12,351 nt of DNA from Bacteriovoracaceae bacterium (GTDB lineage: Bacteria; Bdellovibrionota; Bacteriovoracia; Bacteriovoracales; Bacteriovoracaceae), in NCBI GenBank assembly GCA_023151145.1, contig JAKLJM010000057.1:1-12351 (forward strand), in the 5' to 3' direction. Position 1 is the first letter of the stretch; every line of letters starts with the position of its first letter. Shown here one piece after another: positions 6,202 to 12,351 of this stretch. The notes under the pieces are model-generated. The model did not search any database and had not been told where the DNA came from. It saw only the letters and a program-made list of their open reading frames with translations. The translations under genes and the position numbers were made by a program.

Positions 6202-7293
6202 TTGAAAAAATTTCATAAAATATCACCTCTTATTTTTTTAGTACTATTAACCAGCTGTGGATTAATTGAAAGATTTAAGACTCCAACAGAGCCTACAAGT
6301 TCTGAAGCCCAAACAGATTCAGCGGCAGTCGAAGCTGATGCTAACGAAGATTCATTTTTTGCTGAAGCTTTCAATGATGCGAAAACTGAAGAATCAACTA
6401 ATGAGTTAAATGATTTATCAACAGATGCTCCTTCAAATATTATTGTCGATAATGCCAACGAAGCGGCTAATCAAGTTGCAAGTGATGTACAACAAGATTT
6501 AGATTCTCTTCAAAAAGATATGCCTATTGAAATTAAAGAAGAACCAAAACAAGTTGCACAGTCTCAACTGAGTGAAGCAGGTTCACTCACCAGCGAAATT
6601 GGAACGTATACTGTTCAAAAAGGCGAAACTTTAATGCAAATTGCTTTTAAAGTTTATGGTGATTTATCAAAATGGAAATCACTGAAAGAGCTAAATCAAT
6701 CGCACCTTGCTGGTGGAATGCTAAAGAAAGGCGCAAAAATTAAATACTACGTTCCTGAAACTCCTTTCACATGGAACCCACAAGGAACTCCTTACCTCAT
6801 TAAGTCTGGTGAAACTTTAGGAACGATTTCAAGCTCAGTTTACCAAACGCCTAAAAAATGGAAAAAAATTTGGGAAAACAATCGTCCACTCATTAAGAAT
6901 CCAGACAGAATTTATGCTGGTTTCACACTTTACTACTTAAACGACGGTTTAGCTGATAATTCAATTGAATCATCAAGAGAAAATTACGTTGAGAAAACTC
7001 CGGTTGATACCATGGCAGAAAAAGAAATGGCCGAAGTTCAAGTAGCTTCAGAGCCAACGACCAATGCTCTTTCTGAAGAAGATCAAGTGTTAACAGTTGC
7101 GCCTGTCAATGCAGCTGATACTACGGCAACGGCCACAACAACGGCCGTGAGTGAAGATGAATTGATGAATGAAATTGAAACACTCAATGCTAAAGAATTA
7201 ACGACAACGGATAGTGCTACTCTCTCTGAAATTGAAGAGCTGGCAAACTTAAAAGAAGAAGTATCAAATACTCAATCTTCAATTAAAAAATAG
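6202..7293 (+). CDS. LysM-domain lipoprotein
   Basis: The N-terminus (MKKFHKISPLIFLVLLTSCG) is a lipoprotein signal with lipobox LTSC, so Cys19 is acylated. Gly at +2 does not look like an inner-membrane retention signal, so outer-membrane anchoring is likely. An acidic Ala/Ser/Glu-rich linker (about 25-130) leads to two LysM modules: about 135-184 (YTVQKGETLMQIAFKVYGD and following) and about 197-246 (YLIKSGETLGTISSSVY and following). LysM modules bind the glycan of peptidoglycan, so this protein probably bridges the outer membrane and the wall. The tail (about 250-363) is acidic and Thr/Ala-rich without a recognised domain. TTG is the start, six bases after AGGAG; the signal sequence directly after it supports this. 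The ribosome-binding site lies in a hairpin, and the gene ends at a strong terminator. Confidence 0.93.
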   Translation: MKKFHKISPLIFLVLLTSCGLIERFKTPTEPTSSEAQTDSAAVEADANEDSFFAEAFNDAKTEESTNELNDLSTDAPSNIIVDNANEAANQVASDVQQDLDSLQKDMPIEIKEEPKQVAQSQLSEAGSLTSEIGTYTVQKGETLMQIAFKVYGDLSKWKSLKELNQSHLAGGMLKKGAKIKYYVPETPFTWNPQGTPYLIKSGETLGTISSSVYQTPKKWKKIWENNRPLIKNPDRIYAGFTLYYLNDGLADNSIESSRENYVEKTPVDTMAEKEMAEVQVASEPTTNALSEEDQVLTVAPVNAADTTATATTTAVSEDELMNEIETLNAKELTTTDSATLSEIEELANLKEEVSNTQSSIKK

Positions 7294-7304
7294 AAAAACA
7301 AAAG

Positions 7305-7333
7305 AGCCTAACTTTATCGTTAGGCTTTTTTTT
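7305..7333 (+). terminator. Intrinsic terminator after the LysM lipoprotein gene
   Basis: AGCCTAAC (7305-7312) and GTTAGGCT (7319-7326) form a perfect 8-bp stem with a 6-base loop, followed by seven further T residues. It lies 12 bases after the stop codon and separates this unit from the next gene. Confidence 0.93.
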
Positions 7334-7373
7334 ACCTTTTTTTGACTAAAAAAATTTTATCGATGGCGGCTTT

Positions 7374-7799
7374 ATGATCTTAAACCTCATACAAATCCTG
7401 ACCTTCTTTTTTCACACAATGGCATCAGAATCAATTCCTAGCTGTGATTCAAAAAAACTGAATATCATTGCTTATTATGGCGAGAAAGGTGAACACAAGT
7501 CACCTCTTCTCGAAACGTGGTCGGAAGTTTCTGGTGATATTAAAAAAATAGAACTCAAAACCAAAAATAAAATATCTTCCTTAAAACTTATTTTCTTAGA
7601 TGATCAACAAAAAGAAGTGCTTAAAAAAAATCTGATGCTTAAAAATAATTCAACTGATGCAATCAATTTTATTCAAAATTATAAGATAGAAATCACAAAA
7701 ACCAAGACGTTAAAGCTCATTGCACAAATTCAAAATATTGATTTTTGCCATAACAATGTGACCATTATTCAAGCTGATGGTGAAGGACCTGCTGAATGA
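7374..7799 (+). CDS. Small exported protein coupled to the L,D-transpeptidase gene
   Basis: The 141-residue product starts with a hydrophobic stretch (MILNLIQILTFFFHTMASES) that reads as a signal peptide with cleavage after TMA, though it lacks the usual early lysines. The mature part is a Lys/Ile-rich, beta-prone domain of about 120 residues with one cysteine near each end (PSCDS and DFCHN), which could pair as a disulfide. No family is recognised. The stop codon overlaps the ATG of the next gene (ATGA), so the two are translated together and may form a complex or act on the same wall substrate. The ribosome-binding site is weak (GGCGG four bases before ATG). TTGACT at about 7340 could be a -35 box, but no good -10 lies at the right distance. 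Confidence 0.75.
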   Translation: MILNLIQILTFFFHTMASESIPSCDSKKLNIIAYYGEKGEHKSPLLETWSEVSGDIKKIELKTKNKISSLKLIFLDDQQKEVLKKNLMLKNNSTDAINFIQNYKIEITKTKTLKLIAQIQNIDFCHNNVTIIQADGEGPAE

Positions 7800-8812
7800 A
7801 AAATTCTAACCAAGTTAAAATAGTCGTCTTCGTAAGTGCTCTTTCCCTCATACCCGTTTCAGTGAAGGCTGAAGGTAATTATTTTATCGATCTTCTCTCT
7901 TCAATTTTTGGATCAACTTTTAATTTTAATAAAACTGTCAAATCTTGGTCATTGCCACCTACACAAAATACCGAAGGGCAAAGTTGTTCAATAGAATCAA
8001 GCCCCCAAGCAGCAACAAGCTTTCCCTCTGCCCCACTTCCACCTGAGCCAACAGAAGAAATGTTAGCGAAGGAAAATCAAAAACCAAAAACATTAAGAGA
8101 TAAAACATTTGAGAATTTTGAAAAATTAGGTGGAGATCCTATCGCTTTAACCCAAGCCTTATGTTTTTTAGATACTCAAAAAAATGCGACATTTAGAGCA
8201 CAAGGTGATCCGAGTCGCCCTGGTGGAATTAAAATTTCTAATCAACGTTATATCACTATCAATGATCATAACTCTCCCATGAGTAAAGCGCGATTTTTCG
8301 TCATTGATTTAGAGACAGGGAAAGTTGAAACTTATTTTTCCTCCCATGGAGCTGGAGGAAAAAATGGTGTTGCTGAAAGTACGATAGAAGAAACTTTTAC
8401 CAGTAACAAAGACAGTAGCCATGCCTCACCTCGTGGATTTTTTATTACAGGTTCAAAACGAATTGGCTCATCTGATCCGCGTTGGAAATTTTCCATGAAA
8501 CTGCATGGCCTACAAAAAGGCATCAATGATAATTCTTATGCAAGGGCTGTTGTCATGCACCCCTTTCCGATGATGCCTCCGGGAAGTGCAACTTCTGATG
8601 ATTCAAATCCAAGTTCAAAACTTACCGATTATGGCCCCTTTGCTTTTAGTCGTGGTTGTCCCATGCTCTCTGAAGAACATGCTGAATCCATTATCGATAG
8701 GATAAAGTCTCCTAGTACCAAAACCGGAGGAAGCCTCTATTACAACTACAGTAAAGAAGAAAAATCCTACGGACCTAGTTATTGTGGAGATGAAGGCTTA
8801 ATGAAAAAATAG
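7796..8812 (+). CDS. Exported murein L,D-transpeptidase-like protein (YkuD_2-type)
   Basis: L,D-transpeptidases cross-link peptidoglycan stems or attach and exchange groups on them through a catalytic cysteine. A signal peptide (MKNSNQVKIVVFVSALSLIP, cleavage near VKA-EG) is followed by a Pro/Ser-rich linker (about 50-90), a helical part (95-128), and the catalytic domain (about 145-320). There FFVIDLETGKVETYFSSHGA, MKLHGLQKG with His237, AVVMHPF with His255 and FAFSRGCPM with Cys288 give the His...SxGCP pattern of the family found in proteins annotated as murein L,D-transpeptidase catalytic domain. The protein is longer than a bare catalytic domain because of the linker. Three further cysteines (64, 123, 330) could form disulfides. 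It overlaps the upstream small exported protein gene by four bases. The start has no strong Shine-Dalgarno, so coupling probably drives translation. Confidence 0.88.
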   Translation: MKNSNQVKIVVFVSALSLIPVSVKAEGNYFIDLLSSIFGSTFNFNKTVKSWSLPPTQNTEGQSCSIESSPQAATSFPSAPLPPEPTEEMLAKENQKPKTLRDKTFENFEKLGGDPIALTQALCFLDTQKNATFRAQGDPSRPGGIKISNQRYITINDHNSPMSKARFFVIDLETGKVETYFSSHGAGGKNGVAESTIEETFTSNKDSSHASPRGFFITGSKRIGSSDPRWKFSMKLHGLQKGINDNSYARAVVMHPFPMMPPGSATSDDSNPSSKLTDYGPFAFSRGCPMLSEEHAESIIDRIKSPSTKTGGSLYYNYSKEEKSYGPSYCGDEGLMKK

Positions 8813-8813
8813 C

Positions 8814-8936
8814 TTAAAAAGTAAATTTGACTACTAAAGGAATAACTAACCCACCACCTAATCCAGTGGCCAATACTGAAAATGATGGAAACAGAATTGA
8901 GAATGATAAAAGAATTGTAAAAATCCAGTTGCCCAT
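8814..8936 (-). CDS. Possible 40-aa secreted small protein
   Basis: A short minus-strand frame fills the gap after the transpeptidase gene. Its first 23 residues (MGNWIFTILLSFSILFPSFS then VLA) look exactly like a signal peptide with an AxA-like cleavage site. The remaining 17 (TGLGGGLVIPLVVKFTF) are Gly-rich, then alternate hydrophobic residues and end in Phe, as the last strand of an outer-membrane beta-barrel does. The ATG at 8936 directly follows an 11-bp hairpin whose 3' arm holds the only candidate ribosome-binding site (GAGAG, five bases upstream). It ends one base beyond the convergent transpeptidase stop. It may be a real small protein or a remnant of a larger barrel; a chance frame is not excluded. 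Confidence 0.4.
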   Translation of the reverse strand: MGNWIFTILLSFSILFPSFSVLATGLGGGLVIPLVVKFTF

Positions 8937-8975
8937 AAAAGCTCTCAAGTTTTTAGTTTTAACCTGAGAGCTTTT
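8937..8975. terminator. 11-bp inverted repeat, possible bidirectional terminator or leader hairpin
   Basis: AAAAGCTCTCA (8937-8947) and TGAGAGCTTTT (8965-8975) are perfect inverted repeats around a 17-base loop. On the plus strand the stem ends in only four T, 125 bases after the transpeptidase stop, a fair but not strong terminator. On the minus strand it lies immediately before the ATG of the small ORF at 8936 and would cover its ribosome-binding site. Both uses are possible. Confidence 0.6.
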
Positions 8976-9039
8976 CGGACTTTTCTATAGAAGTTATAAT
9001 AAATCTATTGATGGTCATTGTCCGAGAAAACTACGGTGA

Positions 9040-9492
9040 TTAACGAAACATTTTTGAGAAAAAGCCACTCTTCGTTTTCTCTTCGCGGTCAATATTTTCT
9101 AAGATATTCCCTTTAGATTTTATATCGTTACCTAAATTAATCAGGTCGTGAGAATTCTCAAGTAATAAGTTATATTCAGCCACTGACAAAAGTGAAACTT
9201 TTGGTGCATTAATTTCTTCACAAAGAGCAAAGGCGTATTGATTGAGCTGCTCAAGACTTTCAAATGGACCAATGATTTCATGATCACGATCTATTTCATC
9301 ACTTATTTTAGCTCGATAAACTTTTAAGGCCGTTTCACGATCCAGAATGCCTCGATGATCCAGCACGTGTAACAGATAATACATTGGAGGATTACCTTCA
9401 TGTATACGAGGTTGAAAAAAATGGTAAATACCAACAACCGTTTCGTCGGCACCGTTACCTGAAAAATTGTGATTATCAGTCATTCCGCTCAT
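9040..9492 (-). CDS. Unknown 150-aa cytoplasmic protein coupled to the hydrolase-like gene
   Basis: No signal peptide or transmembrane segment is present. The middle (about residues 18-100) has a compact mixed composition, with YHFFQPRIHEGNPPMYYLLH and a run of short helices (ETALKVYRAKISDEIDRDHE). The C-terminus ends in a basic, aromatic SGFFSKMFR tail, of a kind that could touch a membrane or a partner. I do not recognise the family. The ATG at 9492 overlaps the stop of the upstream gene (ATGA) and has GGAG seven bases upstream, inside the end of that gene, so both are made in a fixed ratio and probably act together. No clear intrinsic terminator follows the stop; about 100 bases downstream there is the inverted repeat at 8937-8975. 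Confidence 0.72.
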   Translation of the reverse strand: MSGMTDNHNFSGNGADETVVGIYHFFQPRIHEGNPPMYYLLHVLDHRGILDRETALKVYRAKISDEIDRDHEIIGPFESLEQLNQYAFALCEEINAPKVSLLSVAEYNLLLENSHDLINLGNDIKSKGNILENIDREEKTKSGFFSKMFR

Positions 9493-11240
9493 GAAAATAC
9501 TCCAAAATCAATAACCACTGAACCATCTGGTAAAAGCTCAACATCTAACTCTTGTGGCATACTTTGAACACTAGCATTTATCTCATCTAAAACTTTATAA
9601 ACGACAAAATTTTTAGTGAATTTTAATTTCACTTTTTTCTTATAACTCGTCGGATTGTACAAACTCAAACGTCTTACTTCTTCAAATTTTAATTCATTAG
9701 CGCGACTTGCTCGTGTACGCCAAAAATAATCAATTCCTTCCGCATTTACCGGTATATGATACAGAGAAAAAGTAGAAATCATTTTATCCCAAAAACTTGT
9801 TAAGGTTTCAGGTTCTCTTGGTAATTTTTCACCATCAAAAATAATCAGTCGCCCATCACCTAAGGTGATATTTTGTACCAATGTATGAAAATTTACCTTT
9901 TCTACGTTGAGATTATTTTCTAAAAAAAATGTTTCTAATCTTCTTTCATACTCTTCGGAAAGTCCGGCGCGATTTAAGACGATTCGACCAGCATTCATCA
10001 AGGTCTTTAAGATGAATTGGAACAAAGTACGATCGACATCATGACCGTGAAAAAAATGAATAAACTCTTGATAAGGATGATCATCTTGATGAAGTTTAAA
10101 AGTCTCCTTAGAAACAACTTTGTAACTCCACCCAAAATTTCCTTGTAGGTATTTCCAAAGAGAAATATCACTCCAGTTCATAAACAACGAACTTAAGCCA
10201 TCAACTTTTTCATACACTTTGAAAAAAGTAAGTGGTGAATAAAATGTAAATCCTAGATCTTCAATCGCTCCTTCTTTAAGCCGCGAAGGAACATAAGAAT
10301 TGGCCACTAAATCATTTAATTCTCTTCCTAAAACGCCTCTTTTGGAGCGCTGATTAATTAGGACAGAAGAAGGGATAATATCTTTTGATAACGATTCATA
10401 TAATTCACGAGAATAATCTGTGAGAGAAATAGTGCCAGTTAATCTTTTAAAAAAATCTGATTGAGAAGCTCCTAAAAAACAAACATCAAAAATCCCTTCA
10501 AAATTTGGACCGATAGCTTCGCGTGCCTTTTCACAATATAAATCTTGAATTGTTTTTGAAAACTCAAATTTGTATTGATGCTCTTCAACGGGATTTAATT
10601 CTTCCGAATGTCCTAAATTTTTTCTCTCTTCTTTTTTGTTGGATAAAAAACGCTCAAAAGCTTGATCATAAACTTTCGATGTATCTTCAATAAACGAGTG
10701 AAACTTTCCTTCCGCTAAGTATCCACAACGAATTCCCCATAGATCAGAAGGAATCCCTTCTCGAGAAAAATATTGTCCTAACTCTTGGCAAAATCGACTA
10801 AACGCTTGAAAAACGCGCGTATCAAAAAAAGAATAGATTTTACTTAGACTCTCTTCGGCATCAACGACTCCGTAAGCCATTCCTCTTTCATTCTGGGCCA
10901 ACGAACGCGCTAAAAAATGCGGCAGCCCACCATTTACTAAAAAAGGAGCCGGGGTCAATGGTAAATAAAAAACCACATCCTTCCCTACTTCTCGGGCAAT
11001 ATCGACTAAGCGTTTCAAATTTGTTTCTGGTTTTACTTCATCAAAATCAATCTTCTCACCTGTCTCCGTGTGAAATGACCAATTTAGGGGAACGATAATT
11101 TTAGTTCCGGGAAAGTCTTGTAGTTTTGTTTTCCAAAGAGAAGTAGACGTTTTCCAGTAAAAAAACCAATTTTCCCCTGGAAACACCGAGTCCAAATCAC
11201 GCATCACCGGCGTGGTTAAAATAGGAGTATGCAAACTCAC
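9489..11240 (-). CDS. Cytoplasmic protein resembling a GH35/GH42-type glycoside hydrolase
   Basis: The 583-residue product has no signal peptide. The N-terminal 200 residues resemble a glycoside-hydrolase TIM barrel: IIVPLNWSFHTETGEKIDFD at 48-67, a helix, DVVFYLPLTPAPFLVNGGLP at 88-107, then a DTRVFQAFSRF helix, in the same order as in GH35/GH42 beta-galactosidases. The usual acid/base Asn-Glu after WGIRCGY (168-174) is not seen; LAEGKF with Glu177 is the nearest candidate. Residues about 410-500 resemble the galactosidase trimerisation domain, and 515-583 (RRLSLYNPTSY to SVVIDFGVFS) a C-terminal beta domain. The family call is inference from pattern, and the enzyme may be inactive or act on another sugar. 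GTG at 11240 has GAGG six bases upstream. A lac-like promoter precedes it, and the next gene overlaps its stop. Confidence 0.75.
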   Translation of the reverse strand: MSLHTPILTTPVMRDLDSVFPGENWFFYWKTSTSLWKTKLQDFPGTKIIVPLNWSFHTETGEKIDFDEVKPETNLKRLVDIAREVGKDVVFYLPLTPAPFLVNGGLPHFLARSLAQNERGMAYGVVDAEESLSKIYSFFDTRVFQAFSRFCQELGQYFSREGIPSDLWGIRCGYLAEGKFHSFIEDTSKVYDQAFERFLSNKKEERKNLGHSEELNPVEEHQYKFEFSKTIQDLYCEKAREAIGPNFEGIFDVCFLGASQSDFFKRLTGTISLTDYSRELYESLSKDIIPSSVLINQRSKRGVLGRELNDLVANSYVPSRLKEGAIEDLGFTFYSPLTFFKVYEKVDGLSSLFMNWSDISLWKYLQGNFGWSYKVVSKETFKLHQDDHPYQEFIHFFHGHDVDRTLFQFILKTLMNAGRIVLNRAGLSEEYERRLETFFLENNLNVEKVNFHTLVQNITLGDGRLIIFDGEKLPREPETLTSFWDKMISTFSLYHIPVNAEGIDYFWRTRASRANELKFEEVRRLSLYNPTSYKKKVKLKFTKNFVVYKVLDEINASVQSMPQELDVELLPDGSVVIDFGVFS

Positions 11241-11284
11241 CTAACACCTCATGTCTTATGCAACCAAATCCTTTTGGCATATAA

Positions 11285-11314
11285 ATCATAACGTCTCTGT
11301 TCTCAGAGTGTAAA
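11285..11314 (-). promoter_or_regulatory. Sigma-70-type promoter of the hydrolase-like gene pair
   Basis: On the minus strand TTTACA (11314-11309) and TATGAT (11290-11285), each with one mismatch to consensus, are 18 bases apart. The predicted transcript would start near 11278, leaving a leader of about 38 bases. The spacer holds a perfect short palindrome, CTCTG AGAA CAGAG, in operator position. The element lies in the 161-base gap shared with the divergent acyl-CoA dehydrogenase gene. Confidence 0.6.
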
Positions 11315-11401
11315 GCCTTGTTTCACTTGAAGGATGCCCCAACTCTTGCTAGACTGAGCCCCTATTTATCATAAGATTTTCCATCCTAAACTGAGGTCAA
11401 T

Positions 11402-12351
11402 ATGTGGTTTTTCACTGAAGAAGAAAAAGAACTCCAAAAAATGTGTCGTGACTTTGCTAGAAATGAACTAGCACCTAAGGCCGAACACCATGATGAACAC
11501 GAAAGTTTCAACATTGATGCCTTTAAAAAAATGGGGGAAATCGGAGTACTAGGAATCACCGCAGATCCAAAATACGGTGGCGCGGGTCTAGGTGCAACTG
11601 CTGCCACTATCGTGATGGAAGAATTCGGTAAAGCTTGTGCCGGATCCACTCTAAGCTATCTCGCCCACTCAATGCTTTGTGTGAACAATATTCAAAATAA
11701 CGCCTCAGAAGAACAAAAAGCAAAATATCTTCCTAAACTCATCACCGGTGAGTGGATTGGTTGTATGGGAATGAGTGAACCTGAATTTGGTTCAGACGCT
11801 GTGGGGATTCAAACAAAAGCCGAAGACAAAGGCGATCACTACCAAATTAATGGAACAAAAATGTGGATCACCAACGCTCAATACGCTGACGTTGCTTATG
11901 TCTATACGAGAACAGGTGCTGAGAAAAAAAATCTTTCCACTTTTATTATCGAAAAAGGAACGCCAGGATTTTCCGTAGGAAAACCTATTCACAAAATGGG
12001 AATGCACTCGAGCCCAACGGGCGAATTAGTTTTTGAAAACGCTCGCGTCCCTAAAGCTAACTTAGTTGGTAACGTCGGCGACTCCGTTTATCACATGATG
12101 AAAAACTTAGAGATTGAAAGAATTACCATTGCCGGAATTTCACTTGGTATCGCTCAAGCTTGTGTGGATCAATGTGTGAAGTATGCACAAGAAAGAAAAC
12201 AATTTGGAAAACATATTGGAAGCTTCCAACTCATTCAAAAAATGATTGCAGAAATGGCTGCGGAAACAGAAATGATGAGACATTTCCTTTATTCTATTGC
12301 GAAACAATATGACAACGGAATCAAAGGTCCAGAAGTTGCTGCCATGGTAAA
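11402..12351 (+). CDS. Acyl-CoA dehydrogenase, isovaleryl-CoA dehydrogenase-like (C-terminus beyond the window)
   Basis: This flavoprotein family oxidises acyl-CoA to 2-enoyl-CoA and passes electrons to electron-transfer flavoprotein. The frame opens at ATG 11402 (GAGG five bases upstream) and is open through the end, 316 codons. The N-terminal helical domain is followed by CMGMSEPEFGSDAVGIQ (FAD/substrate signature 1, with Phe where a small residue is usual), KMWITNAQYADV, then KMGMHSSPTGELVFENARVP and RKQFGKHIGSFQLIQKMIAE. In LEIERITIAG, Glu239 stands where isovaleryl-CoA dehydrogenase has its catalytic base; most other members have it later, near the C-terminus. This favours a branched-chain, leucine-pathway substrate. 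The late C-terminal signature cannot be seen. It is divergent from the hydrolase-like gene; TTGCTA and TATCAT near 11350-11375 are only a weak promoter candidate. Confidence 0.93.
   Translation, partial: MWFFTEEEKELQKMCRDFARNELAPKAEHHDEHESFNIDAFKKMGEIGVLGITADPKYGGAGLGATAATIVMEEFGKACAGSTLSYLAHSMLCVNNIQNNASEEQKAKYLPKLITGEWIGCMGMSEPEFGSDAVGIQTKAEDKGDHYQINGTKMWITNAQYADVAYVYTRTGAEKKNLSTFIIEKGTPGFSVGKPIHKMGMHSSPTGELVFENARVPKANLVGNVGDSVYHMMKNLEIERITIAGISLGIAQACVDQCVKYAQERKQFGKHIGSFQLIQKMIAEMAAETEMMRHFLYSIAKQYDNGIKGPEVAAMV

Noticed and set aside
8976..9024. CGGAC/GTCCG inverted repeat near the end of the 150-aa protein gene
   Set aside because: A five-base match over a 39-base gap without a T-tract is within chance expectation for AT-rich sequence.
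11251..11313. 20-codon plus-strand ORF in the divergent gap
   Set aside because: No ribosome-binding site, no signal or motif, and it overlaps the likely promoter of the minus-strand gene.
11396..11650. Minus-strand ORF inside the acyl-CoA dehydrogenase gene
   Set aside because: It is a shadow: the plus-strand frame is a strongly conserved enzyme, and the minus product (rich in Ser, Ala and Pro) has no ribosome-binding site or family resemblance.
1..12351. CRISPR array, IS element, tRNA or prophage genes
   Set aside because: No regularly spaced repeats, transposase motifs, tRNA-like cloverleaf or integrase was seen on either strand.

Overview
This is an AT-rich, gene-dense bacterial window. 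The gene content (LapB, a short SppA, RlmN, a lipoprotein with a Sec/lipobox signal, LysM and L,D-transpeptidase wall proteins) indicates a diderm bacterium. The many secreted proteins of unknown family and the low GC would suit a Bacteriovorax/Halobacteriovorax-like member of the Bdellovibrionota. That placement is an inference; no rRNA or marker gene here proves it. I see no mobile element, CRISPR array, tRNA or rRNA.

Layout. (1) Positions 1-3602, minus strand: a tightly coupled envelope operon, sppA > lapB > SH3-like secreted protein > unknown secreted protein > membrane protein running off the left edge. Three of its junctions are one-base stop/start overlaps. lapB is split by an apparent one-base slip in an A5 run, which separates its membrane anchor from its TPR/zinc-ribbon body. 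(2) 3756-4073, plus: a small charged exported protein. (3) 4088-5155, minus: rlmN, encoding the rRNA/tRNA adenine C2-methyltransferase. (4) 5286-7293, plus: an exported endonuclease/exonuclease/phosphatase-fold enzyme, then a lipoprotein with two LysM domains. The start site of the lipoprotein gene lies in a strong hairpin, and the gene ends at a textbook intrinsic terminator. (5) 7374-8812, plus: a small exported protein coupled by ATGA overlap to an L,D-transpeptidase-like protein. (6) 8814-8936, minus: a 40-codon ORF with a signal peptide, directly behind an 11-bp inverted repeat. (7) 9040-11240, minus: a large cytoplasmic protein resembling a glycoside-hydrolase TIM barrel and a coupled 150-aa partner, behind a lac-like promoter. 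(8) 11402 to the right edge, plus: the first 316 codons of an isovaleryl-CoA-type acyl-CoA dehydrogenase.

Most of the window concerns the cell envelope: membrane protein turnover and LPS control (SppA, LapB), peptidoglycan binding and cross-linking (LysM, L,D-transpeptidase) and several exported proteins without a recognised family. The points most worth following are the lapB frame break, the hairpin over the LysM lipoprotein start, the small secreted ORF at 8814-8936 and the unusual hydrolase-like pair at 9040-11240.
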